NCBI GenBank assembly: GCA_026386805.1
Contig: JAPLMX010000189.1
Location: forward strand, 53,968 to 117,967
Length of the DNA: 64,000 nt
From: Phycisphaerae bacterium
GTDB lineage: Bacteria; Planctomycetota; Phycisphaerae; Sedimentisphaerales; Anaerobacaceae
Direction: 5' to 3'
The translations under genes were made by a program, and so were the position numbers. Below, in pieces: positions 38,260 through 46,198 of this stretch. The notes under the pieces were generated by a model. It worked only from the letters and a program-made list of their open reading frames with translations, was not told the origin of the DNA and did no database searches. The first letter of the stretch is position 1. Each line of letters starts with the position of its first letter.

Positions 38260-39508
38260 GGTCGCCGAGCGGGAATTCAACGAGACGGTCCGGACCCGCA
38301 CGTTCCTCATCAGCCTGCTGCTGATTCCGATCATCATCGGCGGCATCCTGCTCTTCGGCGATAAGCTGGCCCCGCGCAAGGACGCTCCGCGCCCGCCGGT
38401 GCGGGTCCGCGTGGCCGGTCCGTCGAGGGAGCTGTCGCAGAAAATCGAGACCGTCTTCCAAGAGTACAACCAGGCTCATCCGCTGGGCTCGATCTCGTTG
38501 AGCGTCGTGAGCACGCCGGACGAACGCATCGAGGAGCAAGGGAAAGAGGACCTGCGAAGCGACGAGTTGGACGCCCTGGCCGTGATGGAGGGTGACCTGG
38601 AAGGCCAGGGAGGTGCGATTCGCATCTTCACGCACAAACCCAAGCCCTCCCAGGTGGACGCGCTCGGAACGGTGGAGCGTCTGCTGCGGGACGCCGTGAT
38701 CGACCGGAGGTACGAGACCCGCGGCCTGGATCGCAAAGTGCTCGAAGGCATCTGGAACATACCCATCCGCTGGGCGGAGCTGGGCGAGGGACAGGGACAG
38801 GAACGGGCACAAGGGCAAGGCCAGCGGATGGCCCGGATGATGGTGCCCTTCGCATTCATGTACCTGATCTTCCTGGGCATCGTCGGCATGGGCCAGCACA
38901 TGATCAGCAGCATCATCGAGGAGAAGAACTCCCGGATCATCGAGGTCCTGCTGTCGGCGGTCAGCCCATTCGAGCTGATGACGGGCAAGATCGCGGGCTT
39001 GGCGGCGGTTGGTTTAGCTGTTACGGCTCTCTGGGGCGCGGCGGCATATGGCGCAGCGCGATGGCAAGGCATTCAGATTGACATCGGCGCCGGCTTGCTC
39101 GTCTATGGCCTCGTCTACTACATCCTGGGCTTTGTCCTGTTCAGTGCGATCCTGGCCGGTGTCGGCTCGGTCTGCAACACGATCAAAGAGACACAGAGCC
39201 TGATGATGCCGATCATGCTGGTCTTCATCATCCCGATGGTCGTCTGGCCCCGGCTGGCCCAAGAGCCCAACGGCGAGTTGGCCCGCGTGCTGTCGTATGT
39301 GCCGCCGACAACGCCGATGGTGATGGTCCTGCGCCTGTCGAGCGGCACCGACATCTGGCCGGGCGAGGTGGTCCTCTCGATCCTGGCCTTGATCGCCGGC
39401 GTCTTAGCGGCGCTGTGGGCGGCGGCCAAGGTCTTTCGCACCGGCATTCTCCTCTACGGCAAACGCCCCGGCGCCCGCGAAATCCTCCGCTGGCTGCGGG
39501 AAGGGTAG
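38243..39508 (+). CDS. ABC-2 type transporter permease (NatB-like)
   Basis: About 421 residues. Start at 38243 (MRKIYKVAEREFNETVRTRTFLISLL) is preferred, with GGAGG five nt upstream. The topology is one N-terminal helix, a large extracytoplasmic domain of about 180 residues, and then five to six helices (MMVPFAFMYLIFLGIVGMGQHM, ISSIIEEKNSRIIEVLLSAVS, typical of ABC-2 permeases; LLVYGLVYYILGFVLFSAILAGVGSV; SLMMPIMLVFIIPMVVWPRL). It partners the preceding ATPase. Confidence 0.92.
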   Translation: MRKIYKVAEREFNETVRTRTFLISLLLIPIIIGGILLFGDKLAPRKDAPRPPVRVRVAGPSRELSQKIETVFQEYNQAHPLGSISLSVVSTPDERIEEQGKEDLRSDELDALAVMEGDLEGQGGAIRIFTHKPKPSQVDALGTVERLLRDAVIDRRYETRGLDRKVLEGIWNIPIRWAELGEGQGQERAQGQGQRMARMMVPFAFMYLIFLGIVGMGQHMISSIIEEKNSRIIEVLLSAVSPFELMTGKIAGLAAVGLAVTALWGAAAYGAARWQGIQIDIGAGLLVYGLVYYILGFVLFSAILAGVGSVCNTIKETQSLMMPIMLVFIIPMVVWPRLAQEPNGELARVLSYVPPTTPMVMVLRLSSGTDIWPGEVVLSILALIAGVLAALWAAAKVFRTGILLYGKRPGAREILRWLREG

Positions 39509-39515
39509 CGGAACC

Positions 39516-39686
39516 GGTGGGGCAAGCCCCACCCTACGATGCTTCGGACGGTTGTTGCGTATGTAGGGTGGGGCTTGCCCCACCGATTGGCCGCGAATAT
39601 GCTGGGCACCTATGCCGAACTACATCCGTGCCAAGCCGTAGGGTGGGGCTTGCCCCACCGCGACGCCGCGAATAGGCTGTGGTCTT
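39516..39686. repeat. REP palindromes and duplicated RAYT 5' end (family R2)
   Basis: Three copies of GGTGGGGCAAGCCCCACC or its inverse (39516-39537, 39563-39585, 39638-39660). Between the last two lies CCGCGAATATGCTGGGCACC followed by ATG CCG AAC TAC ATC, i.e. MPNYIRAKP-stop. This duplicates the sequence just before and at the start of the real RAYT gene (CCGCGAATAGGCTG..., MPNYIRAR). Confidence 0.9.
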
Positions 39687-40238
39687 ATGCCGAATTATAT
39701 TCGCGCCAGGTTGGAAGGAGCCCATTACTTCTTCACGGTCGTCACGTATAACCGCAGGAAGCTGTTTTGCTCCGAATGGGCACGTCAATGCCTGCGCGAG
39801 GCGATCCGCCAGACCCAAGCACGATACCCATATGAATCCATTGCGTTCTGCCTCATGCCGGAGCATCTTCACTGCATCTGGAAGTTGCCGGATGACGATG
39901 CGGATTTCTCTATCCGCTGGTCGCCGATAAAAGGGCTCTTCACACAGCAATATCGTCGCGGGACGCGTCATCCCGAATCAGTGCCTGCTTCACGCAAACG
40001 AAAAGGTGAGGCCTGCATTTGGCAGCGGCGATTTTGGGAACACCGGATTCGCGACCAGCACGATCTTCAGAAGCACGTAGACTACATCCACTACAATCCA
40101 GTCAAACATGGTTTGGTTAAGCATATGGAAGACTGGCCGTGGTCAACGTATCACCAGTACGTGAAGGAAGGATTCTACGGGCGCGTTGTGAATCTCGACG
40201 AGACCGCCAACATCGATCCAGCCGATTTCGGCGAATGA
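39687..40238 (+). CDS. REP-associated tyrosine transposase (RAYT, TnpA_REP)
   Basis: 183 residues of the Y1 HUH transposase class related to IS200. Features: HYFFTVVTYNRRKLF near the N-terminus, the metal-binding HUH motif in FCLMPEHLHCIWKLP (H-L-H), and the catalytic Tyr in HVDYIHYNPVKHGLV, with the flanking family signature WRRFWEHRIRD-like sequence (QRRFWEHRIRDQHDL). RAYTs are single-copy enzymes thought to mobilise REP sequences. Here the gene is bracketed by five copies of one REP family, so it is the likely driver of family R2 in this genome. Confidence 0.95.
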   Translation: MPNYIRARLEGAHYFFTVVTYNRRKLFCSEWARQCLREAIRQTQARYPYESIAFCLMPEHLHCIWKLPDDDADFSIRWSPIKGLFTQQYRRGTRHPESVPASRKRKGEACIWQRRFWEHRIRDQHDLQKHVDYIHYNPVKHGLVKHMEDWPWSTYHQYVKEGFYGRVVNLDETANIDPADFGE

Positions 40239-40299
40239 CAAGCCAGGCACGCGCCCGGCGAGCGGAGTTATGTGGAAGCCGCTAAAGTGAAAAGGAATC

Positions 40300-40470
40300 G
40301 GTGGGGCAAGCCCCACCCTACGGCTATCGCCTGTTGGCAGCCACGGCCCCGGGGACGGGGTGCGGACAACGAGTTGGCTTATGTCGTCCGGTTGCGTAAG
40401 GACTTGCGCACTGGTAGGTGGGGCTTGCCCCACCACTACGCCCCGGATATGCTGTAACGCGATGGTGAGT
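40300..40470. repeat. REP palindromes downstream of the RAYT gene (family R2)
   Basis: GGTGGGGCAAGCCCCACC at 40300 and its inverse at 40413-40434. After the second copy, CCCCGGATATGCTGTAACGC resembles the CCGCGAATATGCTGG sequence that precedes both RAYT starts, i.e. a third trace of the element's left end. Confidence 0.8.
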
Positions 40471-40523
40471 GGTCCGTGTGTGTCTGAGATCGGGGGTTGG
40501 GGGACGTCGCGAAGAGAACTGCC

Positions 40524-41030
40524 ATGAGTGTGATCGACATCAGTCCCTTATCGTGGGAGGCGCTGCTGTGCTGCTTCCTGTCCGGGATCATCATCGGGTT
40601 GGAGCGGCAGTTGCGGGGCAAGCCCGTGGGGATGCGCACGAGCGCCTTGATCTGCCTGGGGACGTACATCTTCATCGCCATCACGCGGCACGTGTCCAAC
40701 GAGATCACGGACCCCTCCCGCATCATCGGCCAAGTGATCACGGGAATCGGTTTTCTGGGCGCCGGCGTCATTCTCGCCCGCCACGGGGCTATCATCGGCG
40801 TCACGTCGGCCTCGGCGATCTGGGTCCTGGCGGCTATCGGCGCCGTGATCGGAGTCGGATTCCCGTGGCTGGGCGTCAAGCTGGCCCTTCTGACGGTGGG
40901 GATCCTTGTCGGCGTGGGGTTTCTCGAACGCCATTTCGAATTCCTCCAGCGCGGCGTCCATCACAACCCCCATGCGCGGCCCAAGCATCCGCCGGGCCCG
41001 TCCTGGCGACCGACCCGGGATTCAGAATAG
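40524..41030 (+). CDS. MgtC/SapB family membrane protein
   Basis: About 168 residues. The MgtC N-terminal signature is clear: LSGIIIGLERQLRGKPVGMRTSALICLGTYIF, followed by DPSRIIGQVITGIGFLGAGVILARHG and GVTSASAIWVLAAIGAVIGVGF. Four or five transmembrane helices; the C-terminal soluble domain of long MgtCs is absent. The family is linked with Mg2+ homeostasis and with regulation of ATP synthase or polysaccharide synthesis. The start at 40524 is preferred over an upstream TTG. Its last bases overlap the convergent glycosyltransferase stop by 9 nt. Confidence 0.9.
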   Translation: MSVIDISPLSWEALLCCFLSGIIIGLERQLRGKPVGMRTSALICLGTYIFIAITRHVSNEITDPSRIIGQVITGIGFLGAGVILARHGAIIGVTSASAIWVLAAIGAVIGVGFPWLGVKLALLTVGILVGVGFLERHFEFLQRGVHHNPHARPKHPPGPSWRPTRDSE

Positions 41031-42275
41031 ATCAACGTGAGCAGACCGCCTTGGTGGTGTGCGGCGGGCATCGAGAATTCGGATCTGGCTGGGGCCGACA
41101 AGCTGGTAGCGAATGCCGCGCCAGCGGATGGTGCGCCCGACGGACGACGAGAGCATCAGGACAAACAGCACGAGGGACCAAAGCCAGCAGCCGAATACAT
41201 CGGCCGCGACGGCGGGCAGCAGTTGGGGCAAATACTCGCCCAGCACCTTGGTCATGGAGAGCTGGCGCAGCACCGCCCGCGTGAGCTGGCCCCAGAAGAA
41301 GATGATAGGCACGGCGGCATAAAGCACGACATGCTCGGCGTGGATGACCCCGGCGTAGATCGCCGCTGCGATGCCACCCCACAGGCCGGCGACGGCCCCG
41401 AGACTGCCGAAGAACCCCAGCCACCACGCGCCCGGGGCGTAGACCCGCGTAATGAGGAACTGCCGGCGGCCGAACTCATAGAGCCTTCGCCACGTCGAGG
41501 ACTCGAAGGAAGCGACTAGGCACTCGGGAACGAAGGTGATCTTCAGACCGGCTCGCTTCACCGCCCGGCTCAAGGACAGATCATCGCTGAGGGTCTGGGA
41601 CCAGATCTCCCCAATCCGGAGCCGGCGAAAATCGTCCATCCGGATAGCCATGGAGCCGCCCCAAGCCAGGTTGAAGGGGCTGTTGCCCAGGAACTGAGCG
41701 ACGGCGGCGTTGATCGCGGACAAGGCCAGAGTGGCCGGATTGTTCGCCGTCGGGACGAACCATCGGTATCCGGTCGTGGCGCCTCGCTTGGACACATACA
41801 ACGGGTGGACCAGGCAGCTTAGCCAATCCCGGTGGACGCAGACATCCGAGTCGGCAAAGGCCAGGACTTCGCTGTCCGTCGGCACTCGGTCCAGGGCGTA
41901 CAGAAGGTTGTGAATTTTTTGGCTGGAGGATTGGGACGGCCCCGCGACCAGGACCTGAATGTCGAGGGCACGCGATTTTGAGGCCAGCTCGCTCTTGAGC
42001 CCGGCCAGCTCCATGTACGCCGGGTCGGACGGGTCCTCGACCACAAAGAGCAAATGGTAATTCTCATAGTCCTGCTCGAAAAAAGAACTGAGGTTGGAGC
42101 GGAAACGGGCGTCAATGCCCTTGCACGGAACGATCAGAGCCGTGCGCGGCCGATAAGAAGAGCACTTGCCGGCGGCGAGCTTCTTCAAGGCATAGTGATA
42201 GTTGTTGATAGCCAAGTAGACCACAAGCAGTTGTACCACGATCGCCGCCCAGGCTATGGGAAAATACCAGTTCAT
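41022..42275 (-). CDS. Membrane glycosyltransferase, GT21-like (ceramide glucosyltransferase/HpnI type)
   Basis: About 417 residues with an N-terminal helix (FPIAWAAIVVQLLVVYLAI) and several C-terminal helices. GT-A motifs of the ceramide glucosyltransferase family appear in order: ALIVPCKGIDARF, LAFADSDVCVHRDWL (D1/DxD equivalent), GGSMAIRMDDFRRL (D2 region), LSDDLSLSRAVKRAG (D3 catalytic Asp) and YEFGRRQFLITR in place of (Q/R)xxRW. It transfers a sugar to a lipid acceptor at the membrane; hopanoid, ceramide or diacylglycerol acceptors are all possible. Starts at ATG 42275 or GTG 42281. Confidence 0.85.
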   Translation of the reverse strand: MNWYFPIAWAAIVVQLLVVYLAINNYHYALKKLAAGKCSSYRPRTALIVPCKGIDARFRSNLSSFFEQDYENYHLLFVVEDPSDPAYMELAGLKSELASKSRALDIQVLVAGPSQSSSQKIHNLLYALDRVPTDSEVLAFADSDVCVHRDWLSCLVHPLYVSKRGATTGYRWFVPTANNPATLALSAINAAVAQFLGNSPFNLAWGGSMAIRMDDFRRLRIGEIWSQTLSDDLSLSRAVKRAGLKITFVPECLVASFESSTWRRLYEFGRRQFLITRVYAPGAWWLGFFGSLGAVAGLWGGIAAAIYAGVIHAEHVVLYAAVPIIFFWGQLTRAVLRQLSMTKVLGEYLPQLLPAVAADVFGCWLWSLVLFVLMLSSSVGRTIRWRGIRYQLVGPSQIRILDARRTPPRRSAHVDLF

Positions 42276-42473
42276 CGACACTACGATAGTCGAATCGTGG
42301 CAAAAGACCAGAGTTTTTCATCGCGGAGATGTCCACACATGTGACGATAGACGCGGACACAAGCGTTGGATACCGTCTTTCTCATTGACGGATTCACGCC
42401 GGACACGTAGGGTGCCCCGTGAAGACTGGCGTCGAATTTCGAGCTTTCTTGCTCTCTGCGTGTCACGGTCGCA

Positions 42474-44756
42474 TCAATAGGGAGGATACAGTCCTTCCAT
42501 TCCCTCACCGCCGTAGCCGCCCATGTCTTCGTACAGCCCGTTCTCGTCGCCTTCCATCCCGCGACCGCCGCGGCCTCGACCGCGCATGCCGCTCTTGTTG
42601 AACGCCCGGAACGGCTGCGGCTCCTTGTGCTTCTCCGTCTGCACGTACTGATACGCCGACGCCAGGTCCTTGGGCCAGTTGCTGGCGTTGACGGGCATGT
42701 GCTCGATCCGCGTCCCGTCGTCCGTATAGAGCATGTCGTGGTACATGCGCGGACGCAGGTTCGGTGCGTTGCCCCAGTCATTGACCGGAACGAGATCGAC
42801 GAGGACCTTGCCCGTGCGATAGTCCACCATCTTCGGGACGTTCTGCTGATCGGGAGTCAGCGGCATGTAGCCCGGCGGCATCCCGCCCGGTCCCATCGGG
42901 GGACCGCCGCGCGGCCCCGTGATGCGATCGGGCCCCGCTCCCGGCGGGTATCCGTATCCGGGCCCCGTCCGGGCCCGGCTGCGCTTGTCCTCTTCCTTCT
43001 TCGGCTCCATCTCCTTGCCGATCGTTTCCCCGAGCTTCACCTGGAAATCTTGCGAACGCCAGTAGCCCAGGGAATAGCGGGCCACTTCCACCGTCGCCGT
43101 GCTCGCCTTGTCTTGGACATCCTTGGCGAACAAGTAGATCATCTTCTGGATCTCGATCGGCTGGGTCACCGGGGAGTATGGACTCCACAGGATGACCTGG
43201 TCCTTCTTACCCTTGTCCAATTCGACCAACTGGCCGGTCCCGGCCACGGGATTGAAGACCCCGAGGCGAACGCGATACTGATAAGTCTTACCCGGCTCGA
43301 CTGTGTCATCGAACACCCAGATCAGCAAAGGCTTGTCCCGCTTGGACAGGTCCTCCCGATAGGTGATCATCTCCTTCGAGAAGTCCCAGTAGACCTCATT
43401 CGTCGTGGACCTTCTCCGCATTCCCGGCTCGCCCGGCATGCCGTACAGATCGCCGTAGAGCTGGTCGGCCGGCCCGCCTCCCCGCTTTCCCGAGCGGGTG
43501 CCTCGGCCGCCCATCATCGGGTCGCCGCCCGGACCGTAAGCACCGGCCCCTCGATTCCCGCGGGCGCCGCGCTGATTGTACATGGGATCGCCTCCCATGC
43601 CGCCCTGAGCATTGGGATGCATCCGGCCGGAGCCGGGGGCCCCGCGGCCGGTGCCCTGCGTCGGACCATACAGCCCCCCCTGCTGCCCGCCCCGATTCAT
43701 GTTCTGACGGCGAGGATCCATCGTACTACTATCGTTCTGCTTGCGATCCTTCTCTTTCTCGTCCCTTCTCTTGTCGGCGTCCGTCTTTCTCTGTAAGTCC
43801 TTGAACTTGCTGTAGTAGCTGGGCGGGAACCATTCCTCTTCCGCCGAGGCAATCTGGTACGATTCCGGCTGGAGCAGCCCTGTGGCGACCTCCTCACGGT
43901 TGAACTGCATCAACCGAACGTCGAGCCCGCCCGGAGGCAGGTTGTCGATCCGCTCATATACCTTGAGCAGATCCCGGTTGGCTTCGATCCGGCTCCGCGG
44001 CAGCGGCCGCCAAGCGCTCCAGGCCCCCTCCTCCTGCAGCTCCTGCCGCTCCAATTGCACGGCCGCGAAAATCGGCTTGGCCAGGCACGGGTCCCGCCAT
44101 TCCTCCTTTTGGACGTCCACGCCCGCGAAGCTGGCCTGAAATCGGCGGTACAACTCCGCCACATCGAACTTGGCCTCCACCGTTACCAGGTCGATGTCGT
44201 TCGGCTCGACAGCGGCCTTGTCGTAGGTCATTTGCGGCGTGAGGTCCTGGAGAGGCACATAGGCGGCGGCTCGAATGTGGTTGGCGGCCACGTCCGTCAC
44301 GTCCGGAATCAGAGGCAGCCGGTACTTGCGGTCGGCGTACAGCCGATTCGGCGAGACGGACGGCGGCGTCATCGTCGCGGTGACGTCGATGAAGCTCAGC
44401 GGCGAAGCGAACAAACCGGCAAACCCCTTCGGCAGCGGCCGGCCGATAATGCCCGCGATCACGGGGTCCTTGGCGTCGATCGGCCCATCCAAGCGCCGGG
44501 CGTAGGTCTTCGAGGCTCCGCTCTTCTTCTGCTGGAGCAGCTTGGCGCGAAGCTCCTGCGCCTTCTGCTCATAGAGGTAGCGGTCGATCTGGCTCGGAGC
44601 CAGCACCTTGCCGGTCCGGTCGAGCGCCATCCCGTTGGGACTGAAGATCACACGCGTGAAGAACAGCCACACGCAAACGGCGCCCACGAGCACGAGCACG
44701 ATCTTCTCGACGTGGTTCTCGCAGAAACGCCCGATTTTTCCGATGAGGTCCTTCAT
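42474..44756 (-). CDS. Large membrane-anchored partner of PilM
   Basis: 760 residues with one N-terminal transmembrane helix (IVLVLVGAVCVWLFFTRVIF) and the rest extracytoplasmic. Two long Gly/Met/Arg-rich low-complexity stretches (about 345-440 and 610-660, e.g. GGQQGGLYGPTQGTGRGAPG; PMGPGGMPPG) interrupt folded parts. The part around 490-580 (YQYRVRLGVFNPVAGTGQ) is beta-rich. No homology was recognised. It is the last gene of a three-gene operon behind PilM, a position held by PilO/PilP in classical type IV pilus loci, so an assembly-platform or alignment-complex role is likely but unproven. Confidence 0.75.
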   Translation of the reverse strand: MKDLIGKIGRFCENHVEKIVLVLVGAVCVWLFFTRVIFSPNGMALDRTGKVLAPSQIDRYLYEQKAQELRAKLLQQKKSGASKTYARRLDGPIDAKDPVIAGIIGRPLPKGFAGLFASPLSFIDVTATMTPPSVSPNRLYADRKYRLPLIPDVTDVAANHIRAAAYVPLQDLTPQMTYDKAAVEPNDIDLVTVEAKFDVAELYRRFQASFAGVDVQKEEWRDPCLAKPIFAAVQLERQELQEEGAWSAWRPLPRSRIEANRDLLKVYERIDNLPPGGLDVRLMQFNREEVATGLLQPESYQIASAEEEWFPPSYYSKFKDLQRKTDADKRRDEKEKDRKQNDSSTMDPRRQNMNRGGQQGGLYGPTQGTGRGAPGSGRMHPNAQGGMGGDPMYNQRGARGNRGAGAYGPGGDPMMGGRGTRSGKRGGGPADQLYGDLYGMPGEPGMRRRSTTNEVYWDFSKEMITYREDLSKRDKPLLIWVFDDTVEPGKTYQYRVRLGVFNPVAGTGQLVELDKGKKDQVILWSPYSPVTQPIEIQKMIYLFAKDVQDKASTATVEVARYSLGYWRSQDFQVKLGETIGKEMEPKKEEDKRSRARTGPGYGYPPGAGPDRITGPRGGPPMGPGGMPPGYMPLTPDQQNVPKMVDYRTGKVLVDLVPVNDWGNAPNLRPRMYHDMLYTDDGTRIEHMPVNASNWPKDLASAYQYVQTEKHKEPQPFRAFNKSGMRGRGRGGRGMEGDENGLYEDMGGYGGEGMEGLYPPY

Positions 44757-44798
44757 AGCCTATCCCACTATCGAAGTAAACTTGCCCATCTCGTCTTT

Positions 44799-46154
44799 CT
44801 ATCGCCTGGACGCCGGGGCCGCTGCGCTAGCGATGTCGTCCAGGACCACCTTCGGCTGGATCTTCCCGTAAGCCGCCTTGTTGAAGACATACTCGCAGAT
44901 CAGGTCCACGTCGACCACCTCATCCGGCCCGTACTCGTAGCCGCTGTGGTTGAAGTCCTCACGGTCGACGGGGGTGATTTGGCTCTCCAGGATACTGATC
45001 TGGTTGTGCTTGAACGTCTGCTCCGGCTGATCGCCGCGCCAGCCGCGAAACTTGTGCGTTCTCTCACTGCACAGCTCCTGCATCAGTCGCATCACGTCCG
45101 CCGCGTTGGCGATCACGTGCACCTCGAATTGCATCACATCGAGAGTCTCATTGCAGGATCGGCCGGTGCAGGGAGCGCCGCTCATCGCGCTCTTGACGGC
45201 CGCAACATAGGTCGGCGTCTGCTTGTCCTTGGCGATCACGGCCCGCCGCGAACGGCCGCCGATCGCCGACCGCCCCGACCGGGACTGCGTGAAGAGAACG
45301 CCCATCACCCGCTTGACGGGAGATCGCAAGACGCTGTCCGAGTCCTTGTTCATCTGCTCGGCCGCCGCGGTGACGTCCTCGAGAATCCAGTAAGCCATCT
45401 GCCAATACCAACAGTCGCGGATGGCTTTGTCCCAGCTCTCGAACTTCCAGTCGCTCCAGTAGGCGTAGCCGCCCAAATCGATTGCATTGACGTACACTTT
45501 GGCCGCCCTGGCCTTGTCTTCGCAGACTTTGGCGACGATTTTGCGGTCCATTTCCGTCAACATACGAAAGCTGCGTCTCTGGCCGTAGAGACCGCCGCCG
45601 GAGGCGGAGTTCGACGAGCTGGCGGCCGAGGGTCGGCTGCGGCCGCCCATGGAACGCGTGGGCGAGGCATCCAGGGCGGCGTTGATCTCCGCATCCGACG
45701 GCGACCCCCCGGCGCTGAGACGCTTGAGCATGGCCTCCACGCCCGAGACGAATTTCTGCCGGAACGGATCGAACAGCAGCGGCGAGGTCTCATTCATGTC
45801 CGGGAACAGCGTGTAGCTGAGCAGCTCGCGCTCGGTCGTCTGGAGCATCAGGTTGTCCATCGCGTTGGCGTCTTGGGCATAGGCGTTGATATAGGGCTCC
45901 AGCGCCTCGGCCTCGGCCGCCTGATCCACCTTCTTGAGCAAACCGTCGATCTCGTTGCTCGGTTTCACGCTCTGCTCGGTGATCGTCTTGCGGAGCTTGC
46001 CCGACAGGAGCGTCGTCGGAATGAACAACAGGGCCGCCACGAACACGATAACGATCGGCACCAGCAGGGCGAGGTTGTCCTTGAAGAAACTGAGCTTCTT
46101 GAAAAGGTCCACGACCTTGAGAAGGTCTTTGACATTGATTTCCGGTGATTTCAT
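44799..46154 (-). CDS. PilN/PilO-like membrane protein, second gene of the PilM operon
   Basis: 451 residues. A short cytoplasmic start, MKSPEINVKDLLKVVDLFKKLSFFKDN, is followed by one transmembrane helix (LALLVPIVIVFVAALLFIPTTLL) and a long periplasmic part with a coiled-coil start (IDGLLKKVDQAAEAEALEPYI). This one-helix plus coiled-coil layout is that of PilN/PilO, although the protein is about twice as long and no signature is clear. There is a 42-nt gap to the next gene and 44 nt to PilM, so the three genes form one operon. Confidence 0.75.
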   Translation of the reverse strand: MKSPEINVKDLLKVVDLFKKLSFFKDNLALLVPIVIVFVAALLFIPTTLLSGKLRKTITEQSVKPSNEIDGLLKKVDQAAEAEALEPYINAYAQDANAMDNLMLQTTERELLSYTLFPDMNETSPLLFDPFRQKFVSGVEAMLKRLSAGGSPSDAEINAALDASPTRSMGGRSRPSAASSSNSASGGGLYGQRRSFRMLTEMDRKIVAKVCEDKARAAKVYVNAIDLGGYAYWSDWKFESWDKAIRDCWYWQMAYWILEDVTAAAEQMNKDSDSVLRSPVKRVMGVLFTQSRSGRSAIGGRSRRAVIAKDKQTPTYVAAVKSAMSGAPCTGRSCNETLDVMQFEVHVIANAADVMRLMQELCSERTHKFRGWRGDQPEQTFKHNQISILESQITPVDREDFNHSGYEYGPDEVVDVDLICEYVFNKAAYGKIQPKVVLDDIASAAAPASRR

Positions 46155-46198
46155 CTGCCTACCTGCCTCTAATCGCCTGATTCCTCACAGCCTGACGC

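Noticed and set aside
39541-40457. CRISPR-like array from the repeated GGTGGGG..CCCCACC units
   Set aside because: The repeats vary in spacing and orientation and flank a RAYT gene; they are REPs, not a CRISPR array.
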